Shown here: in pieces, positions 7,558 to 15,073 of the stretch
Layout: each line of letters opens with the position of its first letter
Position numbering within the stretch: the first letter of the stretch is position 1
Source of the DNA: CAZRHH01 sp964599885
Lineage (GTDB): Bacteria; Chloroflexota; Dehalococcoidia; DSTF01; JACRBR01
Assembly (NCBI GenBank): GCA_964599885.1
Contig: CAZRHH010000047.1
Location: 1 to 24,538 of the forward strand
Direction: 5' to 3'
Length of the DNA stretch: 24,538 bases
The notes under the pieces: model-generated
What the model saw: only the letters and a program-made list of their open reading frames with translations
What the model was told of the DNA's origin: nothing
The model's database searches: none
Program-made: the position numbers and the translations under genes

Positions 7558-7587
7558 TTGCGATCTCTTCGCTGCACCCGCTAGACT
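7558..7587 (+). promoter_or_regulatory. Candidate promoter of the ABC-F gene
   Basis: TTGCGA (7558-7563), an 18-bp spacer and TAGACT (7582-7587). Transcription from about 7594 would give a leader of about 175 nt before the ABC-F start. The match is moderate. Confidence 0.5.
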
Positions 7588-7593
7588 CGATGC

Positions 7594-7769
7594 GACATCC
7601 CTGTCTTGAGGAGACCCTTGAAAGACTAATCCGGGCGGCAACGTGAGCGATTCGGTGCATTCTGCGCCAGTCGTACTGCGCCCTGGTTCACTCCAGGTCC
7701 ACTCAAGCAACACGCTACCGACGCCCGGCCACGGATCTGTCCGTGGCCGTCGTGCGTCCGGAGGACGGG
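7594..7769 (+). promoter_or_regulatory. Structured 5' leader of the ABC-F gene with a possible tiny upstream frame
   Basis: The leader contains GAGGAG (7608-7613) followed 4 nt later by TTG-AAA-GAC-TAA (7618-7629), a possible three-codon peptide. It then has a small CCTGG/CCAGG hairpin (7682-7697) and a strong hairpin at 7726-7749, with a 10-bp perfect stem CGGCCACGGA/TCCGTGGCCG and a 4-nt TCTG loop. The strong hairpin ends 10 nt before the GGAGG of the ABC-F gene. Several ABC-F genes are known to be controlled by attenuation in their leaders; that this one is so controlled is inference. Confidence 0.45.
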
Positions 7770-9389
7770 ATGTTTCAAGCACACGGCATCAGCAAGCGCT
7801 TTGCGGCGCGTCCGATCATCAATGGACTGTCGTTCGTCGTGAACGCGGGCGAGCGTCTTGGCGTGGTCGGACCCAACGGGTGTGGCAAGACCACACTCCT
7901 CCGTATAATGGCCGGCGTCGAACCCACGGATGAAGGCAGCGTGACCGCGACCGGCTCTGCGGTTGGATACCTGCCGCAAGGATACGCTGACCGCACCGCT
8001 GACACGGTTGGCGAGGTATTCCCAGGGGCGTTCGCCTCCTCAATCGTCGAGGCGCGTGTTGAGCGGTTGTCCGCCGCGCTGGCGAATGCGTCTGACCCCG
8101 TCGTAGCCGAAGCACTGAGCGAGGAATACTCCTCCGCGCTACTCGGGCTCGCGGAAGCGTCGTCGCGCGGCGGACCACGCGATGTCTGGCGCGTACTGCA
8201 GCTCCGAGCGATCGTTCCAAACGAACTGCTCGGCACACTCAGCGGCGGCGAACAGACGAAGCTGGGGCTGATCGACCTCGTCGCCGCGCAGCCCACGGCG
8301 TTGCTGCTCGATGAACCCACGAACAATCTCGACATCGATGCGATCGCGTGGCTTGACGCGTACTTGCGAGCGTTTGCCGGTGCGGTGATCCTGGTCTCGC
8401 ACGACCGCGCGCTGCTTGACGACCACGCGACGAGCACTCTGGAGCTCGATCCGGCCACGGGCACCGGCGAGGTGTTCGCGGGCGACTACACGACGTGGGT
8501 GGCGGAGAAAGCGCGTCGCGCGGACGAGGCGTGGACGCGCTACCGCACGCAGCAAGCGCGCGAGCGGCGTGTGATGCAGGAGGTCCGCGATATCAAGGCC
8601 ACAGCCGCGCGACGCGAACGCGGCAGCCGGAACGATTTCTACCGGCGGAAGGCGAAGAAGGTGGCGCGTCGTGGTGTGGTACTCGAACGCCGCCTGACGC
8701 GCGAACTCGACGCAGAGCGCCTCGACAAGCCGCTGCGCCGCGCGTATGCATTGAAGACAGCGCTGGCGCCGGCGGCGCGATCCGGCGATCGCATGCTGGG
8801 CGCATCATCGCTGACGATTGCGGCGGGTGGCCGGACGCTGCTTGCGGATGCGGAGTTGCAGATCGGGTGGGGCGAGCGCATTGTGCTGTTAGGCGCGAAC
8901 GGCGTGGGCAAGACGTCACTGCTACGGGTGCTGGCCGGCGAAGCCAGGGCGCAGCGGGGCGACGTGCGGCTGAGCCCGTCGACGCGCATCGGCTACCTGC
9001 CGCAGAACGAACACATGGACGATGGCGCGCATGGCGACCAGACGCCGCTCGCCGTGGTCCGCGCTGCTTCGGAGCTGTCGGAGACGGAAGCGCGGCGATT
9101 CCTCCACCGCTTCCTGTTTAGCGGCGACGATGCGCTGCGTCCGGCGGCGAGGCTTAGCTACGGCGAGCGGCGTCGGTTGGCGTTGGCGTTGGTTGTGCTG
9201 AGTGGCGCGAATCTGCTGCTGCTTGATGAACCGACGAATCACCTCGATCTGCCGTCGCGCGAGGCGTTCGAGTCGGCGCTCGAACAGTACGAGGGAGCGA
9301 TGCTCTGCGTCACGCACGATCGCTACTTCATCAATCGCTTCGCGCAGAGGCTGCTCGTCATTGATGAAGGGCGCCTCTCCGATGTCTGA
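7770..9389 (+). CDS. ABC-F family ATPase (ribosome-associated, no membrane domain)
   Basis: Soluble protein with two nucleotide-binding domains, 539 residues. ABC-F proteins bind the ribosomal E site and rescue stalled ribosomes or protect them from antibiotics. Domain 1: Walker A GPNGCGKT (34-41), LSGGEQTK signature (157-164), Walker B ALLLDEPTNNLD. A basic alpha-helical linker follows (about 245-320, many Arg/Lys). Domain 2: Walker A GANGVGKT (375-382), signature LSYGERRR, Walker B LLLLDEPTNHLD. There are no membrane segments. I chose the ATG at 7770 because GGAGG (7760-7764) lies 5 nt upstream; a GTG nine codons earlier falls inside the leader hairpin. The subgroup (EttA, Uup, or resistance type) cannot be fixed by eye. 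The unusual leader favours a regulated, stress-responsive role. Confidence 0.92.
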   Translation: MFQAHGISKRFAARPIINGLSFVVNAGERLGVVGPNGCGKTTLLRIMAGVEPTDEGSVTATGSAVGYLPQGYADRTADTVGEVFPGAFASSIVEARVERLSAALANASDPVVAEALSEEYSSALLGLAEASSRGGPRDVWRVLQLRAIVPNELLGTLSGGEQTKLGLIDLVAAQPTALLLDEPTNNLDIDAIAWLDAYLRAFAGAVILVSHDRALLDDHATSTLELDPATGTGEVFAGDYTTWVAEKARRADEAWTRYRTQQARERRVMQEVRDIKATAARRERGSRNDFYRRKAKKVARRGVVLERRLTRELDAERLDKPLRRAYALKTALAPAARSGDRMLGASSLTIAAGGRTLLADAELQIGWGERIVLLGANGVGKTSLLRVLAGEARAQRGDVRLSPSTRIGYLPQNEHMDDGAHGDQTPLAVVRAASELSETEARRFLHRFLFSGDDALRPAARLSYGERRRLALALVVLSGANLLLLDEPTNHLDLPSREAFESALEQYEGAMLCVTHDRYFINRFAQRLLVIDEGRLSDV

Positions 9390-9410
9390 GTTCGCTATGT
9401 AGGCCCGCGC

Positions 9411-9439
9411 TTGACCGCGAGAGCCGTAGCGTCGATGCT
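9411..9439 (+). promoter_or_regulatory. Candidate leaderless promoter of the ABC exporter ATPase gene
   Basis: TTGACC (9411-9416), a 17-bp spacer and GATGCT (9434-9439), then exactly 6 nt to the GTG start. The first base of the -10 deviates from T, but -35, spacing and distance to the start all fit. No Shine-Dalgarno sequence is visible. Confidence 0.5.
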
Positions 9440-9445
9440 TCGGAA

Positions 9446-10390
9446 GTGAGCGAACCCGCCATTCACTGCGCAGGACTCGCGAAGTCGTATGGCGCCGTCC
9501 GCGCCCTCGACGGCGTCGATCTGACGATGCCGGCGGGCACGATCTACGGCTTTCTCGGCCCCAACGGCGCCGGCAAGACGACGACGATCAAGGTGCTGCT
9601 CGGACTCGCGCACCAGAGCGGCGGACACTGCAGCATTTTTGGCGTGCCGGTGGAGCAGTACAGCGCCGCCGCACGCCGCGAAGTCGGCTACCTGGCGCAG
9701 GACCCGTCGTATCCGCGATGGATGACGGGACGCGAGGTGCTCGAGTTTGTCGGTGCGCTGTATCCCACGGCAACGCGATCGATCGCCGAGCGCACGGAAG
9801 AGGCGCTGAAGCTCGTTGATCTTGGCGGTGCGGCGCACAGGAAGTGCGGAGAGTACTCGGGCGGCATGCGCCAGCGCCTTGGCATCGCGCAGGCGCTGAT
9901 GGGCGACCCGCGCCTGGTGATTCTCGATGAACCGTCGTCGTCGCTGGACCCGATCGGCCGGCGTGATGTGCTGGACATCTTGCGACTGCTGCGCGAACGC
10001 GGCATCTCCGTCTTCTACTCGACGCACATCCTCGACGACGTCGAGCGCGTCGCTGACCACATCGCCATCATGAAAGATGGGCGCGTCGTCCGCGAAGGAG
10101 ACATGCGCATGCTGATGGCCGTGTCTCAAGGCCGTTTCCGGCTGACCGTCGAAGCGCCGGCGGACGGTATCAAGCAGCGCCTCGAAGCGTTGCCCTGGGT
10201 GACGGGCACGGATCCGGCAGAGGCCGAAGCGGGCCGCATCGCGTTGTTCGTCGATGTCGATGATGCCGAACACGCCAAGCGCGCTTTGCCGCGGGCAGTC
10301 GTTGAAGCGGATCTCGTGCTGATTGGCTGTGAGCCGGCGCGCGACCGGTTGGAGGACATTTTCCTTGAATCCATCACCGGCGGTGACTGA
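9446..10390 (+). CDS. ABC-2 type exporter, ATP-binding protein
   Basis: ATPase subunit of an ABC exporter, 314 residues, cytoplasmic. Walker A GPNGAGKT (38-45), Q-loop region (YLAQDPSYPRWMTGREVLEF), signature YSGGMRQRLG (about 137-146), Walker B LVILDEPSSSLDP and switch His (YSTHILDDVERVADHIAIMKDG). The C-terminal 90 or so residues form the extra domain typical of CcmA/DrrA-like exporters and end EDIFLESITGGD, the motif seen before a permease gene. GTG start with no Shine-Dalgarno sequence but a candidate promoter 6 nt upstream. Its last 26 nt overlap the permease gene. Such pairs export drugs, lipids or polysaccharides; the substrate here is unknown. Confidence 0.93.
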   Translation: MSEPAIHCAGLAKSYGAVRALDGVDLTMPAGTIYGFLGPNGAGKTTTIKVLLGLAHQSGGHCSIFGVPVEQYSAAARREVGYLAQDPSYPRWMTGREVLEFVGALYPTATRSIAERTEEALKLVDLGGAAHRKCGEYSGGMRQRLGIAQALMGDPRLVILDEPSSSLDPIGRRDVLDILRLLRERGISVFYSTHILDDVERVADHIAIMKDGRVVREGDMRMLMAVSQGRFRLTVEAPADGIKQRLEALPWVTGTDPAEAEAGRIALFVDVDDAEHAKRALPRAVVEADLVLIGCEPARDRLEDIFLESITGGD

Positions 10391-11192
10391 GGTTCCAGCA
10401 GCCTCGGGTGGTTCGAATGTGTTTGCGATACCGGGCTTCGGCGTGCTTCTCAGCAAGGAACTGCTCGAAGCCACCCGGTCGAAGCGGATGCTGATCTTCC
10501 TCGTCATCATGACGGTTGCCGTCGCGCTCTTTCCGATCATCGGTTACTTTCGGCTCGACTACTTTGGCGACGGCGCGCGGCACAGTATCCCCACCGACGA
10601 CATGGAAGGATTGACCGCGGGCGCGTTTGGCGTCGTGGGATACCTCGGCTCGCTCTTCATCATCGCCTCGACGGTTGACGCTGTCTCGCGCGAACGCGCG
10701 TTGGGTATCTCGGCGTGGATCGTAACCAAACCAGTGTCTCGGACGGCGTATCTCCTCGCGAAGGCAATGGCTCACACGATCGTCGGGGCTGTATCGATCG
10801 TCATCGTGCCGCTCGTCGTCTGGTTCGTCCTGATGATGTTGTTCTTCACCGATGTGCCACTGCAGCGGCCGTTCGTGGGTCTGCTGATCTTGCTGCTGGA
10901 GATGGCGTTCATCTCGTTCCTTAACGTCTCGCTCGGCGTGCCTTTCCGTTCGGTGCCGCCCATCGCAATCGTCTCGCTCGCGTTCTGGTTCGCGCCCAGC
11001 TTCCTGCCGGCGATACCCGCGCTCGAATGGACGTATCAGGTACTGCCGGCGTATTTGCCGCTGGCAGGCGCTGCCTGGGCGGCGGGCGAACCATACGAGA
11101 AGCTGTTCGTGCTGATTCCGCTGAGCAGCGCGATCATCGGCGTCGTGACATTCTTCGTCGCGCTGGTCTGGTTCGAACGACAGGAATTGTAG
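10365..11192 (+). CDS. ABC-2 type exporter, membrane permease
   Basis: Membrane partner of the preceding ATPase, about 275 residues with six hydrophobic segments (the first near residues 42-60, MLIFLVIMTVAVALFPIIGYF). It shows the typical cytoplasmic start (LLSKELLEATRSKRML) and the ABC-2 segment ERALGISAWIVTKPVSRTAYLLAKAMAHTIVG. I chose the TTG at 10365 because GGAGG (10351-10355) lies 9 nt upstream; a GTG at 10383 is the alternative. The 26-nt overlap with the ATPase gene implies translational coupling. A hairpin region follows the stop. The protein has no obvious substrate-specific domain. Confidence 0.88.
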   Translation: MNPSPAVTEVPAASGGSNVFAIPGFGVLLSKELLEATRSKRMLIFLVIMTVAVALFPIIGYFRLDYFGDGARHSIPTDDMEGLTAGAFGVVGYLGSLFIIASTVDAVSRERALGISAWIVTKPVSRTAYLLAKAMAHTIVGAVSIVIVPLVVWFVLMMLFFTDVPLQRPFVGLLILLLEMAFISFLNVSLGVPFRSVPPIAIVSLAFWFAPSFLPAIPALEWTYQVLPAYLPLAGAAWAAGEPYEKLFVLIPLSSAIIGVVTFFVALVWFERQEL

Positions 11193-11208
11193 GCGAGCGA
11201 AAACGCGA

Positions 11209-11234
11209 ACGCGGTGACGTCACCGCCACCGCGT
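11209..11234. terminator. Alternative-hairpin region between convergent permease and aldolase genes
   Basis: ACGCGGTG (11209-11216) can pair with CACCGCGT (11227-11234) around a 10-nt loop. Overlapping it, GCGGTGACGTCACCGC (11211-11226) is a perfect 16-bp palindrome. Because it sits just after the permease stop and before the end of the convergent aldolase gene, a U-tract-less terminator serving both strands is likely; a protein-binding palindrome is the alternative. Confidence 0.5.
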
Positions 11235-11257
11235 CGGAATCGCAAACGTGGCGTTCT

Positions 11258-12205
11258 CTACAGGCTGTACTGCTCCCTGCCCTCGTAGACGGCCATCGCC
11301 TCGTCGACGCCGCGGCCGCCGTAGGTGATCGCGCTGATCGCGTTCGTCATGCGGACGGCCTGCGCCAGCGACTTCTGGTGGATGTTGCGGCCGGTGGCGC
11401 TGCCGCTGGCGCCGGAGATGTTGATCTGATCGTGCAGCGTCTGCAGGAACTTGCGCTCGTCTGTGCTGGATCCGCCAGCGGTGATGACGCGCGTGCGCCC
11501 GGCCGCCTGCACCGCTTCCTTGAAGGCTTCGGCTGGCGATCCTTCCTTCGGCTTCGGGTAGTTCACTTTGCAGAAGTCAGCCCCGAGTACTGCGCCAAGT
11601 CCCGTCGCGCCGGCGATCAGGTGCGGATCCTGCTCTTCGGCGACGGCCGTGCCGCGCGGGTAGATCCAGAGTACCGATACGAGGCCGTTGCGGTGCGCGT
11701 GCATGCATGCCTGCGCCGCGTCGCGCATCTGCTCCGACTCGTACTCGCTGCCGAGATACACCGTGTAGCCGACGCCAACGATATTCAGACCGGCTTCGCG
11801 CAGCGTGATCGCGTCGTCCACGGACACCCACGAAAGGCTCTGCGGGTCGCGCTGCGATGTCTTGATCAGGTGCGACTTCGAGTTGAGTTTGACGAGATAC
11901 GGCACCGACGCGTAGTCGCGGCCGTAGCGGGCGATCAGCCCGAACTGCGTCGCGTAGCAGCCGATGATGCCGTCGCAGGCGATGCGGAAGAGATGCTCGG
12001 GGCTGGCGTCGTCGGCGTGGATCGCCTCGCCGGAACTGAGCTTGCCATAGAAGTCGTCGTTGAGGTGCTCGACCTTCTGGTCGCCGGCGAAGAGCATCAG
12101 ATTGCCGGTGCCCTTCGTCATCGTCTGGAAGTTCTGTTCGTAGCGGCCCTGCTGCGCCGATGGTACGTCAGCCGGAACGTCGATCTTCGTCAGAAGCTGC
12201 GTCAT
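11258..12205 (-). CDS. Class I fructose-bisphosphate aldolase, archaeal/DhnA type
   Basis: Cytoplasmic Schiff-base aldolase of the DeoC/LacD/FbaB superfamily, 315 residues. It likely cleaves or forms fructose 1,6-bisphosphate or a related sugar phosphate. Visible: the barrel start (LMLFAGDQKVEHLNDDFYG), the VLWIYPRG strand (about 178-185), DFCKVNYPKP with the likely Schiff-base Lys213, and phosphate-binding glycines late in the barrel (VITAGGSSTDERKF; SGASGSATGRNIHQ). The C-terminus YGGRGVDEAMAVYEGREQ is typical of this group. The start was chosen at the ATG with GGAGGGG about 4 nt upstream; a frame 65 codons longer would run through the htpX terminator. The related DhnA enzymes have been linked to aromatic amino-acid synthesis, so the exact substrate is not certain. 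Confidence 0.85.
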   Translation of the reverse strand: MTQLLTKIDVPADVPSAQQGRYEQNFQTMTKGTGNLMLFAGDQKVEHLNDDFYGKLSSGEAIHADDASPEHLFRIACDGIIGCYATQFGLIARYGRDYASVPYLVKLNSKSHLIKTSQRDPQSLSWVSVDDAITLREAGLNIVGVGYTVYLGSEYESEQMRDAAQACMHAHRNGLVSVLWIYPRGTAVAEEQDPHLIAGATGLGAVLGADFCKVNYPKPKEGSPAEAFKEAVQAAGRTRVITAGGSSTDERKFLQTLHDQINISGASGSATGRNIHQKSLAQAVRMTNAISAITYGGRGVDEAMAVYEGREQYSL

Positions 12206-12218
12206 CTCACCCCTCCGC

Positions 12219-12238
12219 TCCGGCGCCGTGGCGCCGGA
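12219..12238 (-). promoter_or_regulatory. Hairpin in the 5' leader of the aldolase gene
   Basis: On the minus strand TCCGGCGCC-AC-GGCGCCGGA forms a 9-bp GC-rich stem that ends immediately upstream of the GGAGGGG site and 13 nt before the ATG. It could affect translation or be a relic of upstream termination; no known riboswitch class is recognised. Confidence 0.4.
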
Positions 12239-12311
12239 TCCTTCGTATGGATATCGGCCCCCATCATCCCTGCTGAAGCCTCGATCTTCAAGTCTGCGCG
12301 CCTTCGGACAT

Positions 12312-12343
12312 GAGAAGGGCCGCTCTACTGAAGCGGCCCTCTC
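12312..12343 (-). terminator. Hairpin terminator downstream of htpX
   Basis: GGGCCGCT (12317-12324) pairs with AGCGGCCC (12332-12339) around a 7-nt loop, and the stem extends through GAGA/TCTC with one bulged A. It lies about 20 nt beyond the htpX stop and before the aldolase gene on the same strand. No strong U-tract. Confidence 0.65.
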
Positions 12344-12362
12344 GCGTTCCAAATCTGAGCTT

Positions 12363-13223
12363 TTATCCTCCGCGCGCCATCTTGCGAAGGCGCGCCACAC
12401 GCTCCTCGACAGGCGGGTGGGTGCTGAAGAGCTTGCCGAAGTTGGCGCCGCCGAAGCCGGCCAACGGGTTGACGATGAACATGTGCGCCGCCGCCGGGTT
12501 GACCTGCATCGGCCGCAACGTGGCGCCCTGGTGCAGTTTGAGCAACGCGTCGGCGAGCGCGTCCGGGTCGTGCGTCGTCAGCGCGCCCGTGCGATCCGCC
12601 TCGTACTCACGCGTGCGCGAGATGGCGAGCTGGATCACCGTCGCGGCGATCGGCATCAGGATAATCGCGACGAGCGCCAAAAGCGGGTTGCCGCCGCGGT
12701 CGCCTCCGCCGAGGCCGCCGAAAATCATCCGGAACTGCATCACGTTCGCGATCATGGCGATGGCGCCGGCAAAGACGGCGACGATCGAGCCGATCAGGAT
12801 GTCGCGGTTGCCGACGTGGCCCAGTTCGTGGGCCATCACGCCGCGCAGCTCGCGGTCGTCCAGCAGGTCCATGATGCCGGTGGTCGCGGCGACGACAGCA
12901 TGCTTCGGGTTGCGGCCGGTCGCGAAGGCGTTCGGCGACGGATTGTCAACGATGTAGACCTTCGGTTGCGGTAGATCCGTCAGCGCGCGCACTTCATCGA
13001 CGATGCGGTGCAGTCGCGGATTTTCCTCGCGCGTGACTTCTTTCGCGCCGGCCATGCGAAGCGCCAGCGAGTCGGACTTCCAGTACGCGAAAATGTTGAT
13101 CGCGCCGGCAATAACGAGGAAGACGATGACGCCCGCCCAGCCGCCGAGAAACAGATACCCCAAGCCTGCCAGGAGGCCCGTCAGGACACCCATCAGCAAT
13201 ATGGTCTTGGCGTTAGCGCCCAT
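12363..13223 (-). CDS. htpX: Membrane zinc protease HtpX
   Basis: M48-family metalloprotease of the inner membrane that helps clear damaged membrane proteins, often alongside FtsH. It has 286 residues, a standard length. Two N-terminal membrane helices (about 5-27 and 30-47), the family segment NPSPNAFATGRNPKHAVVAATTG, the zinc motif AHELGHVGNRD (HELGH at 132-136), two more hydrophobic segments, and REYEADRTGA carrying the third zinc ligand. The C-terminus FSTHPPVEERVARLRKM is also typical. The start is the ATG giving MGANAKTILL, with GAGGG 11 nt upstream; a longer frame adds 67 Arg-rich residues foreign to the family. Confidence 0.96.
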   Translation of the reverse strand: MGANAKTILLMGVLTGLLAGLGYLFLGGWAGVIVFLVIAGAINIFAYWKSDSLALRMAGAKEVTREENPRLHRIVDEVRALTDLPQPKVYIVDNPSPNAFATGRNPKHAVVAATTGIMDLLDDRELRGVMAHELGHVGNRDILIGSIVAVFAGAIAMIANVMQFRMIFGGLGGGDRGGNPLLALVAIILMPIAATVIQLAISRTREYEADRTGALTTHDPDALADALLKLHQGATLRPMQVNPAAAHMFIVNPLAGFGGANFGKLFSTHPPVEERVARLRKMARGG

Positions 13224-13277
13224 TGTGGGTAAACCCTCTTTCCTTCGCGTCCGGTGAATGCGCCGGGCGTCACAACC

Positions 13278-13283
13278 AGTGTA
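13278..13283 (-). promoter_or_regulatory. Candidate -10 element upstream of htpX
   Basis: Minus-strand TACACT within GCTACACTGG. The same ten bases occur upstream of the thiolase gene (23563-23572). No convincing -35 box is visible, so this is a weak call. Confidence 0.35.
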
Positions 13284-13403
13284 GCAAGTAGCCCGCTCAC
13301 ATTGCGCCGTGCCGCTTCCGCGGCGTGGTTGGCGGCGAGGCCTCGAAGGTGATCGCCGGACTGTCAGTGCGCCGCGGAACACAGAACCCGTGTCGGACGT
13401 CGA

Positions 13404-13409
13404 TATCCT
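13404..13409 (+). promoter_or_regulatory. Candidate -10 element, leaderless, for the lipoprotein gene
   Basis: TATCCT lies exactly 6 nt before the ATG at 13416. There is no Shine-Dalgarno sequence. The -35 region is not recognisable. Confidence 0.5.
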
Positions 13410-13415
13410 ATGGCG

Positions 13416-13994
13416 ATGAGGCATGTTCGTCTACCGGCGCTCGCATTCGTCGTCGTGGCACTGTTCGCCTGCGGACAGCCGTCCGAATGCGACGGCGCAT
13501 CCGACTGCCCCGGCCCGACACTTTCCCCATCGACCCTGACCGCGTTTGCCCGCATCACGCCCTCAATCACGCCCCAGCCCAGCGACACCGCGACGCCGTT
13601 GCCGACATGGACCCGTACTCCCCTCCCGTCAACGGAGGTTCCCACGTTCACGCAGGCGCCGCCACCCACAGGCACCCCGTTGCCGGGCTTCGGCCGCACA
13701 GGCATCAGCGGCATCGTACTCGTCGGCCCACAGTGTCCCGTGGTGCGCCAGGGTGAAGAGTGCCCCGACCAGCCACTCCAAGCAGACATCGATGTCTACG
13801 ACGCGTCAGGCACCTTCGTCGTGCGCGTGCGTTCCGATGAGTACGGCGAGTTCTTCGTCGAGGCACCGGCGGGCGACTACCGCCTGGAACCACGGTCGCC
13901 GGGCGTATTCCCCACCTCCTCACCAATCGACGCAACTGTGATCGATGGCTTCACGACGCGGGTCATCGTGCAATACGACAGCGGCATCCGCTGA
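13416..13994 (+). CDS. Lipoprotein with Pro/Thr-rich stalk and carboxypeptidase-regulatory-like domain
   Basis: Predicted surface lipoprotein of 192 residues from this start. It has a signal peptide (MRHVRLPALAFVVVALFAC) with lipobox LFAC and lipidated Cys19. A low-complexity stalk rich in Pro/Thr/Ser follows (about residues 33-92). A small beta-sandwich domain ends the protein (GISGIVLVGPQCPV...YDSGIR), with the GEFFVEAPAGDYRLEP pattern of carboxypeptidase-regulatory-like folds. Two cysteines (in PQCPV and EECPD) could form a disulfide. An ATG two codons earlier (13410) is possible, but the -10-like TATCCT exactly 6 nt before 13416 favours a leaderless start there. The function is unknown; such proteins often tether or display at the cell surface. 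Confidence 0.8.
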   Translation: MRHVRLPALAFVVVALFACGQPSECDGASDCPGPTLSPSTLTAFARITPSITPQPSDTATPLPTWTRTPLPSTEVPTFTQAPPPTGTPLPGFGRTGISGIVLVGPQCPVVRQGEECPDQPLQADIDVYDASGTFVVRVRSDEYGEFFVEAPAGDYRLEPRSPGVFPTSSPIDATVIDGFTTRVIVQYDSGIR

Positions 13995-14083
13995 GGCCCG
14001 GTGCGAGTTGACGCGTACAAGCACCGCCGACGCTCGTGGTACGATTTGCCCGGTAGTTCCTGTCGCCCGTGAAAGGAGGAGAA

Positions 14084-14989
14084 ATGCAGGGAGCAGGGAC
14101 AGGAGAAGTAGGCCTGTTCATCGACCTGGAAAACATTCGGTACAGCTTTTTGAACGTGTATCAGATCGAACCAAACGTCTCAGCTTTTATCGACAAGGCA
14201 AGGAAGCACGGTCGCGTATCCGTCGCGATGGCGTACGCCGACTTCAATGAGCACCCGCAGTGGGTACGCCGCGGCCTCGACGTCGCGGGCATAACGGCGC
14301 GCGATGTGCCGGTGCGCCGCTTCATCCGCGACGGGCAGGAGCGGCTGAAAAGCTCCGCCGACCTCCACATGCTGATGGACATCATGGAGACGGCGCTCGA
14401 CCGCCCGCAGGTCGGGACATACGTCCTGATGACGGGCGACTCGGACTACATTCGCGTCATCACGTGGATCAAGAACCGCTTCGACAAGCGCGTGATCATC
14501 TCTGGCGTGCCGGGGACGATCAGCGTTGATCTCGTGGCTGCCGCGGGCGAAGCGGATCATCTCGTAGCGGAGCACGGCGTCGTCACGGACTCACTGCTTG
14601 AATCCGTGCAGGCGATCGCCATTATGGTAAAACGCAGTTTGCCGCCCACGGGCTTTTGGACGATCAAGTTGATCGATCAGTGGTCACGCGACAGCCGCAA
14701 CGGCGTACCAGGGTCGGACCCCGACAAGTCGAACGCGATCTCATACATGCTGAGAAACGGCCTGATGCGCCGCTACAAGACGGTAACTGATGTGCGTGAA
14801 GTGACAATCAGCGAGCTTAACGAGACGCACCCGATGGTGCACCAGATCATTCTTTCATGCGGGCTGGAGCTCGATCCGGAGCCGCTACGGTGTCCCGCCT
14901 GTACGACCCGCAACGCAGCGGAGGCGGATGCGTGCTGCAACTGCGGTCAGCCGATCACCGTCGAAGAAGAGCAGGTCGAGCAGGCATAA
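14084..14989 (+). CDS. NYN-domain (PIN-like ribonuclease fold) protein with C-terminal zinc ribbon
   Basis: Predicted RNA-processing nuclease of the LabA/DUF88 NYN family, 301 residues. The acidic catalytic set is visible: VGLFIDLENIRY with Asp14, SADLHMLMDIM with Asp93, and LMTGDSDYIRV with Asp119 and Asp121. The middle (about 160-255) looks like a helical, winged-helix-like module (WTIKLIDQWSR ... AISYMLRNGLMRRY). The C-terminus is a four-cysteine zinc ribbon (CPAC, then CNCG), followed by an acidic tail. The start is the ATG with AGGAGG 4 nt upstream; a GTG five codons earlier would put the Shine-Dalgarno sequence inside the gene. A hairpin terminator follows. RNA targets are unknown. Confidence 0.85.
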   Translation: MQGAGTGEVGLFIDLENIRYSFLNVYQIEPNVSAFIDKARKHGRVSVAMAYADFNEHPQWVRRGLDVAGITARDVPVRRFIRDGQERLKSSADLHMLMDIMETALDRPQVGTYVLMTGDSDYIRVITWIKNRFDKRVIISGVPGTISVDLVAAAGEADHLVAEHGVVTDSLLESVQAIAIMVKRSLPPTGFWTIKLIDQWSRDSRNGVPGSDPDKSNAISYMLRNGLMRRYKTVTDVREVTISELNETHPMVHQIILSCGLELDPEPLRCPACTTRNAAEADACCNCGQPITVEEEQVEQA

Positions 14990-15012
14990 ACATCGATACA
15001 GGGGAACTACCA

Positions 15013-15041
15013 GAACGGGCCGCCAATCGGGCGGCCCGTTC
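15013..15041. terminator. Hairpin terminator between convergent NYN and pgpH genes
   Basis: A perfect 12-bp stem (GAACGGGCCGCC with GGCGGCCCGTTC) and a 5-nt loop, 24 nt after the NYN gene and about 30 nt beyond the convergent HD gene. Being symmetric, it may serve both strands. No long T-run. Confidence 0.75.
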
Positions 15042-15073
15042 GCGTCGCGGTGTGAACGGAGCGCCGAATGCCA

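Noticed and set aside
5742..7577. A 611-codon open frame on the minus strand
   Set aside because: It covers the amidohydrolase, the rpmE end and the terminator; its translation is Arg/Ala-rich without motifs. The plus-strand frame has all the amidohydrolase metal motifs.
7643..7933. A 96-codon plus-strand frame starting GTG upstream of the ABC-F gene
   Set aside because: It runs out of frame deep into the ABC-F gene, with shadow-like composition there; a regulatory peptide ending before the gene is more plausible than this protein.
9395..10540. A 381-codon open frame on the minus strand
   Set aside because: Antisense to the ABC ATPase, which has complete Walker and signature motifs.
11211..11226. 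The 16-bp palindrome as a regulator operator
   Set aside because: It sits between the 3' ends of two convergent genes, where an operator is unlikely; I list it as part of a terminator-like hairpin region instead.
11027..12313. A 428-codon open frame on the plus strand
   Set aside because: It runs from inside the permease across the intergenic hairpin and antisense to the aldolase; the composition is shadow-like (Val/Arg/Ala) and there is no ribosome-binding site.
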